Source: Gigantopelta aegis (lineage: Eukaryota; Mollusca; Gastropoda; Neomphalida; Peltospiridae). From it: 64,000 nucleotides of DNA. The position numbers were made by a program, and so were the translations under genes. Below the pieces are notes generated by a model. That model did not search any database and was not told where the DNA came from. It was given only the letters and a program-made list of their open reading frames with translations. The stretch covers positions 7,778,435-7,842,434 of the forward strand of contig NC_054703.1 in NCBI RefSeq assembly GCF_016097555.1, given 5' to 3'. This document shows positions 23,617 to 33,865 of this stretch, piece after piece. Position 1 is the first letter of the stretch, and every line of letters starts with the position of its first letter.

Positions 23617-24020
23617 TACCGGCCTCAGTGGCGTCGTGGCAGGCCATCGGTCTACAGGCTGGTAGGTACTGGGTTCGGATCCCAGTCGAGGCATGGGATT
23701 TTTAATCCAGATACCGACTCCAAACCCTGAGTGAGTGCTTCGCAAGGCTCAATGGGTAGGTGTAAACCACTTGCACCGACCAGTGATCCATAACTGGTTC
23801 AACAAAGGCCATGGTTTGTGCTATCCTGCCTATGGGAATCGCAAATAAAAGATCCCTTGCTGCTAATCAGAAGAGTAGCCCATGTAGTGGCGACAGCGGG
23901 TTTCCTCTTACAAACAGTGTCAGGATGACCACATGTTTGACGTCCAATAGCCGATGATACGGTAAAACAAATCAATGTGCTCTAGTGGCGTCGTTAAATA
24001 AAAAACTTTACTTTACTTTA
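23617..24020 (+). mobile_element. Full-length tRNA-derived SINE with 12-bp target duplication
   Basis: The head is CCGGCCTCAGTGGCGTCG with the B-box-like GGTTCGGATCCCAG. The body is GGTTCAACAAAGGCCATGG. The tail is GTTTGACGTCCAATAGCCGA ... GTGGCGTCGTTAAATAAAA. A perfect duplication CTATTAAGAATT flanks it (23605-23616 and 24021-24032). It landed immediately beside the TTAA MITE at 24035. Its head is the GGCCTCAGTGGCGTCG type but its tail is the AATAGCCGATG type, so head and tail modules recombine between SINE subfamilies. Confidence 0.93.
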
Positions 24021-24034
24021 CTATTAAGAATTAG

Positions 24035-24423
24035 AGGGACATTCCTGAGTTTTCTGCATTGTAAGATGTTTCCGACTAATAAAATATTTCTACGATTAAA
24101 TTTACATATTAAATAAATTTTCTTGTTTAGAATATCAGTGTCTGTATATTCAATGTGTTTCTGGTCGTGTTAATATATGTAAGAAGCCCAAGCTGGATTT
24201 TGTCTTTATATAATTTCGTACGTACGAAAAAAAACAATATATATATTGTAGGAAATGAAATGAAATTTAACCTAATACAAATATTAGAACGATCAGAAAT
24301 ACGTTTAATATACAGCCGCTAATATTTTATGCAGAAAAATATATTTTATATGTAATTACAGTCGTTAAAAAGTCTGTTAGTCGACAACATCTTAAAAATT
24401 GCAGCAAACTCAGGAATGTCCCT
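24035..24423. mobile_element. TTAA-flanked MITE, family 1, second copy
   Basis: The ends AGGGACATTCCTGAGTTTTC and the inverse GCAAACTCAGGAATGTCCCT match the copy at 9540-9925. Flanks are TTAG (24031-24034, one change) and TTAA (24424-24427). Length is 389 bp versus 386 bp. Confidence 0.85.
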
Positions 24424-24577
24424 TTAATGGTAAAAAGTCAGTATTTGGTAATATAGGTTTAATATAATGCATGGATATGAATTTGTTATTACTTTTCCAT
24501 AATTGTTGCATGTAAATTAATAATAACTCACCACACGGATGAGACAAATAGTAATATTTAAACATTGTAGTAAAACA

Positions 24578-24870
24578 AGAAGTTTGTTTTGTTTAACAAC
24601 ACCACTAGAACACATTGATTTATTAATCATCGGCTATTGGATTTTAGCCATTCGGTAATTCTGATATAGCCTTAAAGAGGAAACCAGCTACAGTTTTCTA
24701 TTAGTAGCAAGGGATAGTTTATATACACCATCCCACAGAAATGATAACACATACCATGGCCGTTGATATACCAGTCGTGCACTGACTGGAACGAGAAATA
24801 GCCTAATGGGCTACCGACAGGGATCGATGCTAGACCGATTACGCATTACGAAAGCGCTTTACCACTGGGA
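24578..24870 (-). mobile_element. tRNA-derived SINE, minus strand
   Basis: In minus-strand reading it has a head near 24870 (AGTGGTAAAGCGCTTTCG), a GCATCGATCCC B-box-like stretch, the body CATGGTATGTGTTATCA, and the tail ATCCAATAGCCGATGATTAA ... GTGTTGTTAAACAAAAC. It belongs to the same subfamily as 3203-3510. Confidence 0.8.
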
Positions 24871-26396
24871 CTGGGAACTATTTTCTCGTGCCCCTATCCA
24901 GAAAGGTTCAGGCACGTCCACCATGGATCCGCGTTCTGGCATCGTCAGCCCACGGTTCCATGGCGGAAGGGGGGAGGGGTGTGTGTTTGTATGTTGGGGA
25001 TATATAAAATACGGTAAGACCTTACATATAAAATTACTTAAAAGGGATAACTGCATTTATCTTTACTTATATATACCTAAATGGTATATTACCTATATTT
25101 CTATTATATTTTTGAAACACCATAAAATATGTAGTCAGGCTATATCATTTAACTTATTTATTAATTGGTGTCATTTTTGATCGGGCTGGTCAAATATTTG
25201 TTATTAACTAATAAAAAAATAAAAAAATATTATAACTTATTAGCCTAGCTTTTAGCCCTAGGGAAGGAGGTTGGTATAGGCGGGCGGGGCATCGCGTCCA
25301 ATCCAGCCCGCGCGTAACCCCAGGGTAGGGCCAGAAGCCGGCCGGATTTCCACGGGGGAGGCGTGGCGGGGGGGGGGGGGGGAAGGCCTCCTACCAGGCA
25401 TTCTATCGGTCAAAACCGCCTACGCCCTATCGCACCCAAAATAGCACCCTACCACGGCGTCCCCCCCCCCCCCCATCCCGCCTAACCCAAAGTTATCCAT
25501 ACAGCAATCTGGTCCTAGTTAAAGATGTTGGTATGAAGGGTAGGGTAGGAGGGAATGATAGGGTTGGGAATGATATGTAATGATTAACCCGCCAAGCACG
25601 TCCGGACCGCCGAGGTGGAAACGCATCTCCGGATCGTTGTTTCGGTTAGTGGCTCCGAGGTGTCTCATTGGATTTCTTCAGCATTCGTACGCCTACACCC
25701 GCAAGGGTGCGTCACCCATACACATGACATAGTCATTGCTATATAAACCCTAGGGCCGTCCAGATGACCACTTATTCGTTAGGTGGACGACCCCGGTAAC
25801 AGTCCGGTTATTTTCATTTAATAAATTAAATATGGACTGCTCAAGTTAATACCAGTTTAAAATTGTTATATAAAAAGGAAGGGTACATATATCACTAAAA
25901 CAATAGTTAAAATACTAAGAGGAAAAAATAATAAATACTAATACTATTAAAAGAGGAGGGAGCGGTCCACTCTATTTTATCATACCTAACCACTCCCTCG
26001 ACACACATTATTCTCACATTCACTCCCATCACTCAATCCGGCCGGCATACAAGCGGAGCACACACTGCCAGGTGCGCGTCCCGCTGTTGTCTGACCAAGA
26101 TACCTCATACACCCATTCATTCTTACATAATAAATATAATAAAAATATATACATTCACACACCATACCATATACAGTTAAAAGGAAAAATCCCAAGGATT
26201 ACTTACCGGGTTGGGCGCCAGCTAGTTGTGAATTAAAATTATTGCTACCGGTCATCTCCAGAGTGTGCGCGGCTATCACCTACCTGTATATCCATGTCTC
26301 ACCATCTCTATCTTGCCACCACACTAACCATTCTAGCCGCCAGCCCAGCCGACCTCCAAATCATTCTTTTATGCGTTTATTTATTAAATTACTATC
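24871..26396. other. Non-coding region left of the I-superfamily LINE
   Basis: 24873-24990 (GGGAACTATTTTCTCGTGCC, GGTTCAGGCACG) matches the reverse complement of 33445-33510 near the proline-rich family. 25240-25830 is GC-rich with G and C homopolymers (25371-25382, 25462-25474), a TATATAAA near 25741 and an AT-rich end at 25815. Part of 25800-26396 is probably the 3' UTR of the minus-strand LINE, but no tail repeat or target duplication could be fixed. No gene was recognised. Confidence 0.4.
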
Positions 26397-29300
26397 TTAT
26401 ATCTTTACACCTGTCTCTTTAATATATTTTATTATAGCCTTATTGATAGCATTATCACAGTGTTTAGGCGGATTAAACATAACTATTGGATTAAATTTTA
26501 AATTGTATTTAATAAATGTATCTTTAAGTGTAATTCTCTCCCCACTGTACCGAGTACAGTAGAATAGAAAATGACGAGCATTGTCCACTCTACCGCACTC
26601 GGTACAGTTGGGTTTACTTAAATTACTAATACGTGCTCTGCTCTCGTTCAGGCCCATAGAGACTCCCAATCGGAGTCTAGTAATTAGTTTAGTAGTCTGT
26701 GGATCTAAAAAGGTGGGACTTTTACTATTTACCTTAGGTTTAATTAAATAGTGCCACAGTCTTGTTTTCCTGTCCCACTCAGTCTGCCAAAAAGACATTA
26801 ATTTATTATGTGCTGCGGCCATAATTTCATTACAATTTAATTTAATATTAATATTAATTATTTTATGTGAAAGTGCTTTTTTAGCATTTAGATCAGCAGT
26901 CTCGTTACCAGCGATGCCCACATGGGCAGGGATCCACTCCATCACCACGGTGTGGCCTCTATCTATAATATAATTAGCAAGGTTAATAATCTGTGGTATT
27001 AAATACGAGCTGATGGTCTTGCCAGCATTTATAGCTTGAAGTAAGCTCAGAGAATCCGAAAGTATTAAAAAAAAATTGGGTTCCTTTAATTTATTAATGG
27101 TTGATAAAATCCACTTTAATGCCGACAGAATAGCCACCAGTTCAGATGTAAAGACAGATACCCGGTCGGTAAGTCGTGCACGGCATGAAAATGGTTCATC
27201 ATTAACATCTTTATTAACATAATAAGCCATACCTGTTCTGCCGGACACCGGATCCTTAGATCCGTCCGTATAGACACAGATATGGTCAAAATATAAATCA
27301 TTTAATGCTGCTTTAAATATAATATTTTTGAATGGCGGAAATTCAGTTTTTAAAGTTTCTTGTCTTAGTTTTAAATTAATTACTGCATATTTTAATCTAT
27401 CAGACGGTTTTAAAACATTACAATTATTACTAAGCTGCAGGCCCACCAGCTCTAAATTATTAGCCATGCGGTTAGTATAGTCTAGTACAGATCTATTTAA
27501 TATATTTCCAGTGTTAGTATTATCCTGTGTCATAAGAGACACAGGATGGGTTGAAACAACACTCCTAATCTTGAACCAGTACTTGAGACATTGTTTAACT
27601 CTCCTCACACTCAACGGAAGTACTCCAAGCTCCACCCTGATGCTGTCATTGGGGGTGCCGAGATGGGCCCCCGACACTATTCTGAGGGCAACATTATAGG
27701 TGGCCTCTAATTTAGCTAACTGTGTAGGAGAGGCATTGCTAAAGGCCTGAGATCCATATTGGAGACGGGAGACTATAAGCGCCTCAAATATAGCTAACAT
27801 AGTACGCCTATCAGCACCCCAGGTGGTAGCGGTGAGAATCCTGAGCATATTTATATGTTGCTTGCAGGCATTAACGACTTCAGTAATATGAATACCAAAA
27901 GTAAGAGTCTGGTCGAAGGTTACTCCCAAAAACTTAACCGATAGAACTTGTGGGATAGAGGTATCTTTATATATTAGGTTAAGTTTAGTTTTTTGTTTTT
28001 TTCCTTTATTAGAAAAAATTATCGCAACAGTCTTGGTCCTGGAAACAGTAACTCCCCAGGTATCCGCCCATTTTTCTAAGTTATTAATATCTTTTTGAAT
28101 ATCACATTTAAGTTTTTCAATACATTCTCCAGCTCTCCAAAAAGCAGTGTCGTCTGCAAAAAGGCCTAAACTAAATTTAGTGTCATTGGACTTGTGGTCC
28201 AATAATTCCTTGGCAAGGTCATTTATATATATGCCGAAGAGTGTTGGGGCTATAACAGATCCCTGTGGTATCCCGTTTTCCAGGTCCATGACCGGCGAAA
28301 GAGCCTGCGCAACATTAACAGTAAAAGAGCGTTTAGAGATAAAGCGCTCTATAAAAGTAAACACGGGGCCCCTAATTCCCATGTTATATATTTTAATTAA
28401 TAATCCGTGTCTCCAGACCATGTCGTAGGCTTTTTCTAGGTCGACAAAGACACCGACCACCTTTTCTCTCTTGCAAAAGGCTTCCGAAATTTCAGTTTGT
28501 AATCTAAAAAGGTGATCGGTAGTTGAATGATTTTTCCTAAAGCCACTTTGAAAGATGGTAAGAAGGGCATTACTTTCCAAATGTCTTGTCAGCCTATTAT
28601 TAACCATAGCCTCCATGGTCTTGCAGACACTGGAAGTAAGAGATATTGGTCTATAATTATTAGGATTAGCAAGGTCTTTGCCCCTCTTTGGCAGACTGAA
28701 AACTTCCGCATGTCGCCACTTTAGGGGCAAATACCCCTGCTTCCAGATATTATTAAACAGTTCCAGGAACAGGTGGAGGGTTTTATCAGGTAAATTTTGT
28801 AAAAAGATATAACTAAAATTATCTGGGCCCGGAGCGGTGCCCTTACGGTTTTTAAACGCCTCCACCAATTCCTGGTATATAAATGGTTTATTATAGTCAG
28901 CGTCTGAGAACTTTGAATCCAGGGGAATTTTACAATATTTTTCCATATGGGTTTTATGTTCTTGAAAACTTGATGAATAATTATTAGTTCCAGAGTTATT
29001 TTGAAAAGTTTGTCCAAAAATATTAGCCTTTTGTTGATTCGTAACATAGTTTTTATTTTTAACCAACAGAGCAGATTTAGCTATAGGTTTCCCCTGGATT
29101 CTCTTAATCTTCGACCAAACATCCTTACTACTACTCCTAACATTCATATTAGTACAAAATTGTTGCCATGATCGTTTTTTGGCATCTAATATTGCTACAC
29201 TGACTTTAATTTTACTTAATTTAAAATTCTCTAAATTAACTTTAGTATTATTTTTCTGATATTGTTTTCGTGATTTATTACGCGATTTAATTAATGTAGC

Positions 29301-30413
29301 TAGTTCCGGAGTCCACCATGGTACTGAGTTATGTTTAGTTTTGTAATTAGATCTGGGGACTGTGTATTCGGCTATATTTATGATAGCTTTAATTAAATTG
29401 TCATTAAATATATCTATATTATTATTTCGTATACTGTCAGCCTGCAAGTTTAGACATCGTTTATGGAAGTCCGGCCAATCCGCTTTTATCAAGTTCCATC
29501 TGCTTTTAGCAGCTATAGGCTCTCGCCAACAGCTGTTGATATTATAAGTAACCAGTATGGGCAGATGGTCGCTGCTAAACTCATTAACAACCTCCCACTC
29601 ACATTTAGGGGCTAACTCTACCGAGACCATGGTTATGTCGAGACATGACCAGGTGTTATAGCTATCTGAAAGATAAGTAGGGGAGCCATCATTTAAACAA
29701 ATTAAATTAGATTTCGTCATATATTGCTCTATTATGGCTCCCTGTATACAAGTTCGTTCAGCCCCCCATAAAGTATTTTTACAGTTAAAATCCCCAACTA
29801 TAATTTTTTTATTTTTACTAACTATATCAATATCACTAAAATAATCCTGTAATTGTAGTTTGCCAGAGTTGCCTGGATGGATATAGAAATTAAAAATATC
29901 TATAGATTCATCCCGGCCATGAATCGTCACCCCCATGGCCTCAATATTGTTCTTCGTCTGTTTAAGAGTTATTGGAGTATACGAGAGGTCGCTCCTGACA
30001 TAAACAGCTATACCCCCCCTACTGGTACAGTCTGTATTATGGTAAAACCCATAATAGCCAGGTAAATTATAATCTTTAAAATTTTTTATATTTTTCTTAG
30101 TATTGTTAGTAGTTTGGGATAGCCAGGTCTCCTGTATACAAACGACGTCTATTTTAAGCCCAGAATTCTGCAAATAATGTTTTAGTTCGTCTCCCCTCCC
30201 TTGGGATCTGAGGCCTCTAGCGTTCCACTGCAGCACAGCCAGCCCTTTAAATAATTTAGACAATTTTTGTCTATTATCTCCCTTTACATTATTATTATTA
30301 TTATTAATATTATTATTATTAATTATCCTTTTATTTATATCCATAATATTATTATTATTTATATTAATATTCTTTCCCCCCAATTCCCCTTTTCTATTTA
30401 TATTGTCTCCCAT
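26397..30413 (-). CDS. I-superfamily LINE ORF2: endonuclease, reverse transcriptase, RNase H
   Basis: An intact 1338-residue polyprotein that nicks target DNA, reverse-transcribes the element RNA and removes RNA. Domains: an Asn-rich head (15-42, from AAT repeats); APE-type endonuclease with QWNARGLR (62-69), QETW (94-97), GDFN (207-210) and SDHLP (281-285); RT with NYRPISL (586-592), FVDLEKAYD (656-664, catalytic D658), GIPQGS (714-719) and FADD (752-755); RNase H with YTDGS (1048-1052), E1091, SDS (1119-1121) and AHVGIAGNETAD (1163-1174), all catalytic acids present; and a Cys/His cluster CTECGRVDNARHFLFYC near the C-terminus. ORF1 lies 44 bp upstream. RNase H after RT places it in the I group. 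No stop or shift was seen, so it may be recently active. Confidence 0.93.
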   Translation of the reverse strand: MGDNINRKGELGGKNININNNNIMDINKRIINNNNINNNNNNVKGDNRQKLSKLFKGLAVLQWNARGLRSQGRGDELKHYLQNSGLKIDVVCIQETWLSQTTNNTKKNIKNFKDYNLPGYYGFYHNTDCTSRGGIAVYVRSDLSYTPITLKQTKNNIEAMGVTIHGRDESIDIFNFYIHPGNSGKLQLQDYFSDIDIVSKNKKIIVGDFNCKNTLWGAERTCIQGAIIEQYMTKSNLICLNDGSPTYLSDSYNTWSCLDITMVSVELAPKCEWEVVNEFSSDHLPILVTYNINSCWREPIAAKSRWNLIKADWPDFHKRCLNLQADSIRNNNIDIFNDNLIKAIINIAEYTVPRSNYKTKHNSVPWWTPELATLIKSRNKSRKQYQKNNTKVNLENFKLSKIKVSVAILDAKKRSWQQFCTNMNVRSSSKDVWSKIKRIQGKPIAKSALLVKNKNYVTNQQKANIFGQTFQNNSGTNNYSSSFQEHKTHMEKYCKIPLDSKFSDADYNKPFIYQELVEAFKNRKGTAPGPDNFSYIFLQNLPDKTLHLFLELFNNIWKQGYLPLKWRHAEVFSLPKRGKDLANPNNYRPISLTSSVCKTMEAMVNNRLTRHLESNALLTIFQSGFRKNHSTTDHLFRLQTEISEAFCKREKVVGVFVDLEKAYDMVWRHGLLIKIYNMGIRGPVFTFIERFISKRSFTVNVAQALSPVMDLENGIPQGSVIAPTLFGIYINDLAKELLDHKSNDTKFSLGLFADDTAFWRAGECIEKLKCDIQKDINNLEKWADTWGVTVSRTKTVAIIFSNKGKKQKTKLNLIYKDTSIPQVLSVKFLGVTFDQTLTFGIHITEVVNACKQHINMLRILTATTWGADRRTMLAIFEALIVSRLQYGSQAFSNASPTQLAKLEATYNVALRIVSGAHLGTPNDSIRVELGVLPLSVRRVKQCLKYWFKIRSVVSTHPVSLMTQDNTNTGNILNRSVLDYTNRMANNLELVGLQLSNNCNVLKPSDRLKYAVINLKLRQETLKTEFPPFKNIIFKAALNDLYFDHICVYTDGSKDPVSGRTGMAYYVNKDVNDEPFSCRARLTDRVSVFTSELVAILSALKWILSTINKLKEPNFFLILSDSLSLLQAINAGKTISSYLIPQIINLANYIIDRGHTVVMEWIPAHVGIAGNETADLNAKKALSHKIININIKLNCNEIMAAAHNKLMSFWQTEWDRKTRLWHYLIKPKVNSKSPTFLDPQTTKLITRLRLGVSMGLNESRARISNLSKPNCTECGRVDNARHFLFYCTRYSGERITLKDTFIKYNLKFNPIVMFNPPKHCDNAINKAIIKYIKETGVKI

Positions 30414-30457
30414 AATTAGTTCAACAAAGTACTATCTATTTGCTTAATACTCCTGTT

Positions 30458-31735
30458 TTAGTCAGTAGTCTGTCGATCCACTATGGAGACATCATCTGGC
30501 CTGGCTGAGTCGCAGCGGAACCACCCCATGTTGCCCTCCAGTGCCGTGGTGCCCCGCACCAGCACCCCCAAATATTGGTGCATAGACCTACAAGCAAACA
30601 TGGTGGCAGTCCGGACCACTTCCGGTGTGATCATTGGAGGTTTGGCTCCCCCCAGGGACCCGTCCAAATATAGCCCGGTCAATACTCTCATTAATTGGAA
30701 AGCCGTGACCGGGCGGTTAGGATCATGCATCGATCTTTTAGCTGGTGTGGGGGCTTTCTGGTGTCGTGTCGTACTGTTTTCCGATGGAGTGCTGTTTTGT
30801 TTACTATTTGGTAATGTTATTTTAGAGGTAGTGAGACCAGTTTTATATTGGTTGTTATATTGATTTAGTATTCCAGGGGCCCCGCTAACCTTCCTCTCCC
30901 GAGTATGGAGGAGGTGCATAGCTTTTTTATAATGGGTGCATTCTTGATCATGCGTGTAATGATTTAATTTACAATTAGCACATTTTACCATTTTGGTGCA
31001 CGGGTTCCCGGGGCCTCTTTTAGGATGTTTGTCGCCACACCGAAAGCATGTTGGTTCACCCTGAGCCCTACATTTTTTGGCGTTATGCCCCCATCGCTGG
31101 CACTGAGCGCATTTGGTAGCTTTAGGCCTGAATTTGAGCAGAGGATATGCTTCGCCTTTAAAGATGATCAGATCGATGCAGCTACCGGGATTCTTAAGCA
31201 TGATATCCCAGTAGCCATTCCGCCAAACAGTAAGGTTTTGGATATCCAGGTCCCGGTTCTCCCGCATAAGCACCGCCTGCAATTGAGCCGTGCCCATCGG
31301 GCCGATCGGCATTTTCACAAGGCGGCGCCCTGAGAAATCCTGGACCTGTGTACCCTCCACCCTAGTAGTCTTGCGCGCATTAGGTCCGACCTGTTTAAAG
31401 CTAGTATCTGCTGGGGCGCGATCCGTTTGTGCCTGAGCCACCCCAGAGCCGCCCCTGGCAGGTTGTGTTTTTACATAAAACGGGTTATTATTCACATTGA
31501 AGGTCAGAGAAGTTGGTGCCGTTAACTTAGGTGTAATTACCGGAAATTCAGTATCAAAACCAGTTGGTTTACTTCCAGATTTAGGGACGGGCGCCTCCCC
31601 CGGGCAAGTAGACCTCAGAGTAACTCTGCGTTTAGACCTGGGGGGTGCGACCGTCTTATTTGTCAACAAAAACTCACTCTTATTAGGTTTTTTGTGCTCC
31701 CCGAACAACGCACGTTTAGTTTTATTTAGTAACAT
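30458..31735 (-). CDS. LINE ORF1, gag-like zinc-knuckle protein
   Basis: The open frame runs from about 31798; the first ATG in frame is at 31735 (MLLNKTKRALFG), giving about 425 residues. It probably coats the LINE RNA in the ribonucleoprotein. Counting from 31798, three Cys/His knuckles occupy 230-243 (CAQCQRWGHNAKKC, canonical CX2CX4HX4C), 251-267 (CFRCGDKHPKRGPGNPC, stretched) and 273-287 (CANCKLNHYTHDQEC). They follow a conserved region ending PLLKFRPKATK. A basic Pro-rich N-terminus and a QKAPTPAKRSMHDP tail complete it. ORF2 follows after 44 bp, so downstream initiation or reinitiation is likely. Confidence 0.85.
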   Translation of the reverse strand: MLLNKTKRALFGEHKKPNKSEFLLTNKTVAPPRSKRRVTLRSTCPGEAPVPKSGSKPTGFDTEFPVITPKLTAPTSLTFNVNNNPFYVKTQPARGGSGVAQAQTDRAPADTSFKQVGPNARKTTRVEGTQVQDFSGRRLVKMPIGPMGTAQLQAVLMRENRDLDIQNLTVWRNGYWDIMLKNPGSCIDLIIFKGEAYPLLKFRPKATKCAQCQRWGHNAKKCRAQGEPTCFRCGDKHPKRGPGNPCTKMVKCANCKLNHYTHDQECTHYKKAMHLLHTRERKVSGAPGILNQYNNQYKTGLTTSKITLPNSKQNSTPSENSTTRHQKAPTPAKRSMHDPNRPVTAFQLMRVLTGLYLDGSLGGAKPPMITPEVVRTATMFACRSMHQYLGVLVRGTTALEGNMGWFRCDSARPDDVSIVDRQTTD

Positions 31736-31799
31736 TTTGGTTTCTGTCAGATCGTTCTGGGGAGCACTGAAGTTAGTAAGAGGACCATAGATAGCCACC

Positions 31800-32094
31800 C
31801 CCTCATTGGTATCGACTGGGAATGTGCATGTTTACGTTTGTCGGGGGAGTGCGGACCTGAACGGAACCGTATAAAGAGGAAGGTGATAGACTGTTGTTGT
31901 TGTTGTTGATACGTTTTAACGTGCATATATGCCACGGAAGCTTCACGCACGCCTGTCATGGGCTTAGTCTCTGGCCTTTGCCAGTGGCTGAGTCTAGGAC
32001 AAGGGGGGGGGGGGGGTGAGTTTGAAGTGGACAGAATTTTGAATAAGTATTTAGTTACGTCCCAGTCGATTCTTGCACTTCGAAACTGACCACG
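31800..32094. other. Leader region between LINE ORF1 and proline-rich copy 1
   Basis: It contains a GTT repeat (31892-31908), a G-homopolymer (32004-32017) and the leader motif GAGTTTGAAGTGGACAGAAT (32019-32038). That motif recurs inverted near 33375-33410 and again near 36715-36735. The 5' end of the minus-strand LINE lies somewhere in 31800-31930, and no HDV-like fold was found there. Confidence 0.4.
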
Positions 32095-32992
32095 ATGAGG
32101 ATGGACGTATGTCAATGTACTCTCGCGTTACCCCCACCTGGGGGGACTTATGGTCTCCTACGGAGCGTTGCTGGAATACCGGGTCACGTATACCGGGTCA
32201 CGGGCTTCCGTGACCTTGGTGTACGGGGACCCGGTACCACCGAAGACTGGAAGATGGAGGAGGAGGAGACATGCGACAGGAAAGGCACAGGGGGAGCCAA
32301 AACCGGCGGCTAAACCGCCGGCAGCGACTCCTTCTGTTGCGCCGCCAACCGCCGTACCCCGGAAGAAGACAGGATCGGAAGAGGCACCAGCCCCGGACGT
32401 CCCGACTTCACCCAAAGGTCTGACTAGACCCACTCCACAGGCCAGGACTTCAGCGCCTCCGGTTGTGCCGCCGACTATACAGGCAGCACCCGTTGAGGCG
32501 CAGGCCCGAAAGATTGCCATGGTGAAGCGGAAGGCAACCACTCCCCCGAGTGGCCAACCAGACAAGCCAGGCCCTCCGAGTCAACCACCGAAGCCGGACA
32601 TGGACGGGGATGAGCCTTGGTCACTGAAGGCCGGCAAACTAACAGCACACCACGCTCAGCTCTCCAAAACCAACATCGAGGACGTCAACTTCCTCTTCAC
32701 GCAACCTAAGCACGAGGCATTTCAACCATTACCAACGAGGCCGACAGAGGGAGACTACTGTTTTCACCACGTCACAATGCGGGATGGCCGAGGTATCTGT
32801 TTTACAGTACGCCGAAAAGGAATTTACAACCAAGGACTGCTACTCCCAGAAATGGACAACCCGACCATACACCGAATGATCAAGATCACAGCCGGGGAAG
32901 ATTACCGCTCAACAGCCAAGGCGTTAGCAGCATCCCCATATCGGTCGGTCATCCCGCATTTCGACGCTGTCAACTTTATCGGAACACCGTGA
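32095..32992 (+). CDS. Proline-rich repeat-family protein, copy 1, with +1 frame step
   Basis: An ATG at 32095 opens a short frame MRMDVCQCTLALPPP. The main frame (32150-32992, 281 codons) is +1 to it and starts MVSYGALLEYRVTYTGSRAS. The step lies at CCCCCACCTGGGGGGACT, which can also form a C/G hairpin. The main frame has a conserved RVTYTGSRASVTLVYGD block, a long Pro/Ala/Lys linker, a basic MVKRKATTPPS motif and a C-terminal module (FTVRRKGIYNQGLLLPEMDN, IHRMIKITAGEDYRS). The same layout recurs at 34.8 and 38.2 kb. Function unknown; no named domain recognised. It could be expressed by frameshifting, from the internal ATG at 32150, or not at all. Confidence 0.6.
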
Positions 32993-33045
32993 CGTGCTCC
33001 CCTTTACCAACCTCCTTCACCTCCGTGAGTACGATGTTTTTTTGG

Positions 33046-33840
33046 GCTAGTTAGACTTTAAAAGTTTTCGATCGAGTTCTAAATTCATATGTTTATTTTT
33101 TTGTAAATAGTCTAACGCATTTTATTTTGGCGCCCGTTCAATTGCTCAAAATCACCTTAAAACCCTTTCGGCCGAGCAGTCGTAAACTTTTTGGGTTTAA
33201 ATTTAGAGTCCGGACATGTATTTGGATGCAGTTACTCTTTGTAGACTTAGGTAAATTACAGGCTTCACCGAGGAATCGAAATTCAGCCAATCAGAGCACG
33301 GCTCCCACTCGGTGTTACTTCAAGTTTGCGAAGTGTCTGCTAGTCGGTCCGCGCTCGCGTTGACCTTACTAAATGGCTTTATTCCAAATTCTGCCCACTT
33401 CAAACTTACCTCCCCCCCCCCTGCTCCGGAGTTAGTCACTGGCGAAGTCAGAGGCTAAATCCGTAGTGGGCGTGCCTGAACCTTTTTGGATAGGGGCACG
33501 TTAATATAGTTCCCAGTTCCCAGTTACGTCCAGCGACTGCGCGGACCGACTAGTAGACACCGAAAATGGGCCGTGTTCTGACTGGCTGAATTTCGATTCC
33601 TTCGGGTCTAACTAGGAAAACCCTATAACTACAGAGAATACCTGCACCTAACATCATGTCCGGACTAGAAATTTAAACCCAAAAATAAGTTTGACTGCTC
33701 GGCCGAAAAGGTTTTAGGGTGATTTGAGCAATTGAACGGGCGCCAAAGTAAATTGCGTTGGACTATTTATAAAAAAATAAACATAAGAATTTTGAAGCTC
33801 GATCGAAAACGTTTAAAGTCCAACTAAGCCCAAAAAGGAG
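33046..33840. repeat. Inverted repeat formed by 3' flanks of two convergent family copies
   Basis: The left arm (33046-33360) holds TTTCGATCGAG, GGCGCCCGTTCAATTGCTCA, TTTCGGCCGAGCAGTC and AGTCGGTCCGCGC. The right arm (33535-33835) holds the reverse complements in reverse order (GCGGACCGACTAG, GACTGCTCGGCCGAAA, TGAGCAATTGAACGGGCGCC, CTCGATCGAAAA). Copies 1 and 2 therefore lie tail to tail with homologous 3' UTRs. The spacer (33371-33520) holds an inverted piece of the family leader. The GCTCGGCCGAA motif is also downstream of copy 3 (36815-36830). Confidence 0.8.
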
Positions 33841-33865
33841 GATACCTGTCCTAGGTAAGGTTGGT

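Noticed and set aside
25740..25830. Hammerhead or HDV-like ribozyme near the TATATAAA motif
   Set aside because: A CAGATGACC-like string is present but the conserved core and stems could not be assembled.
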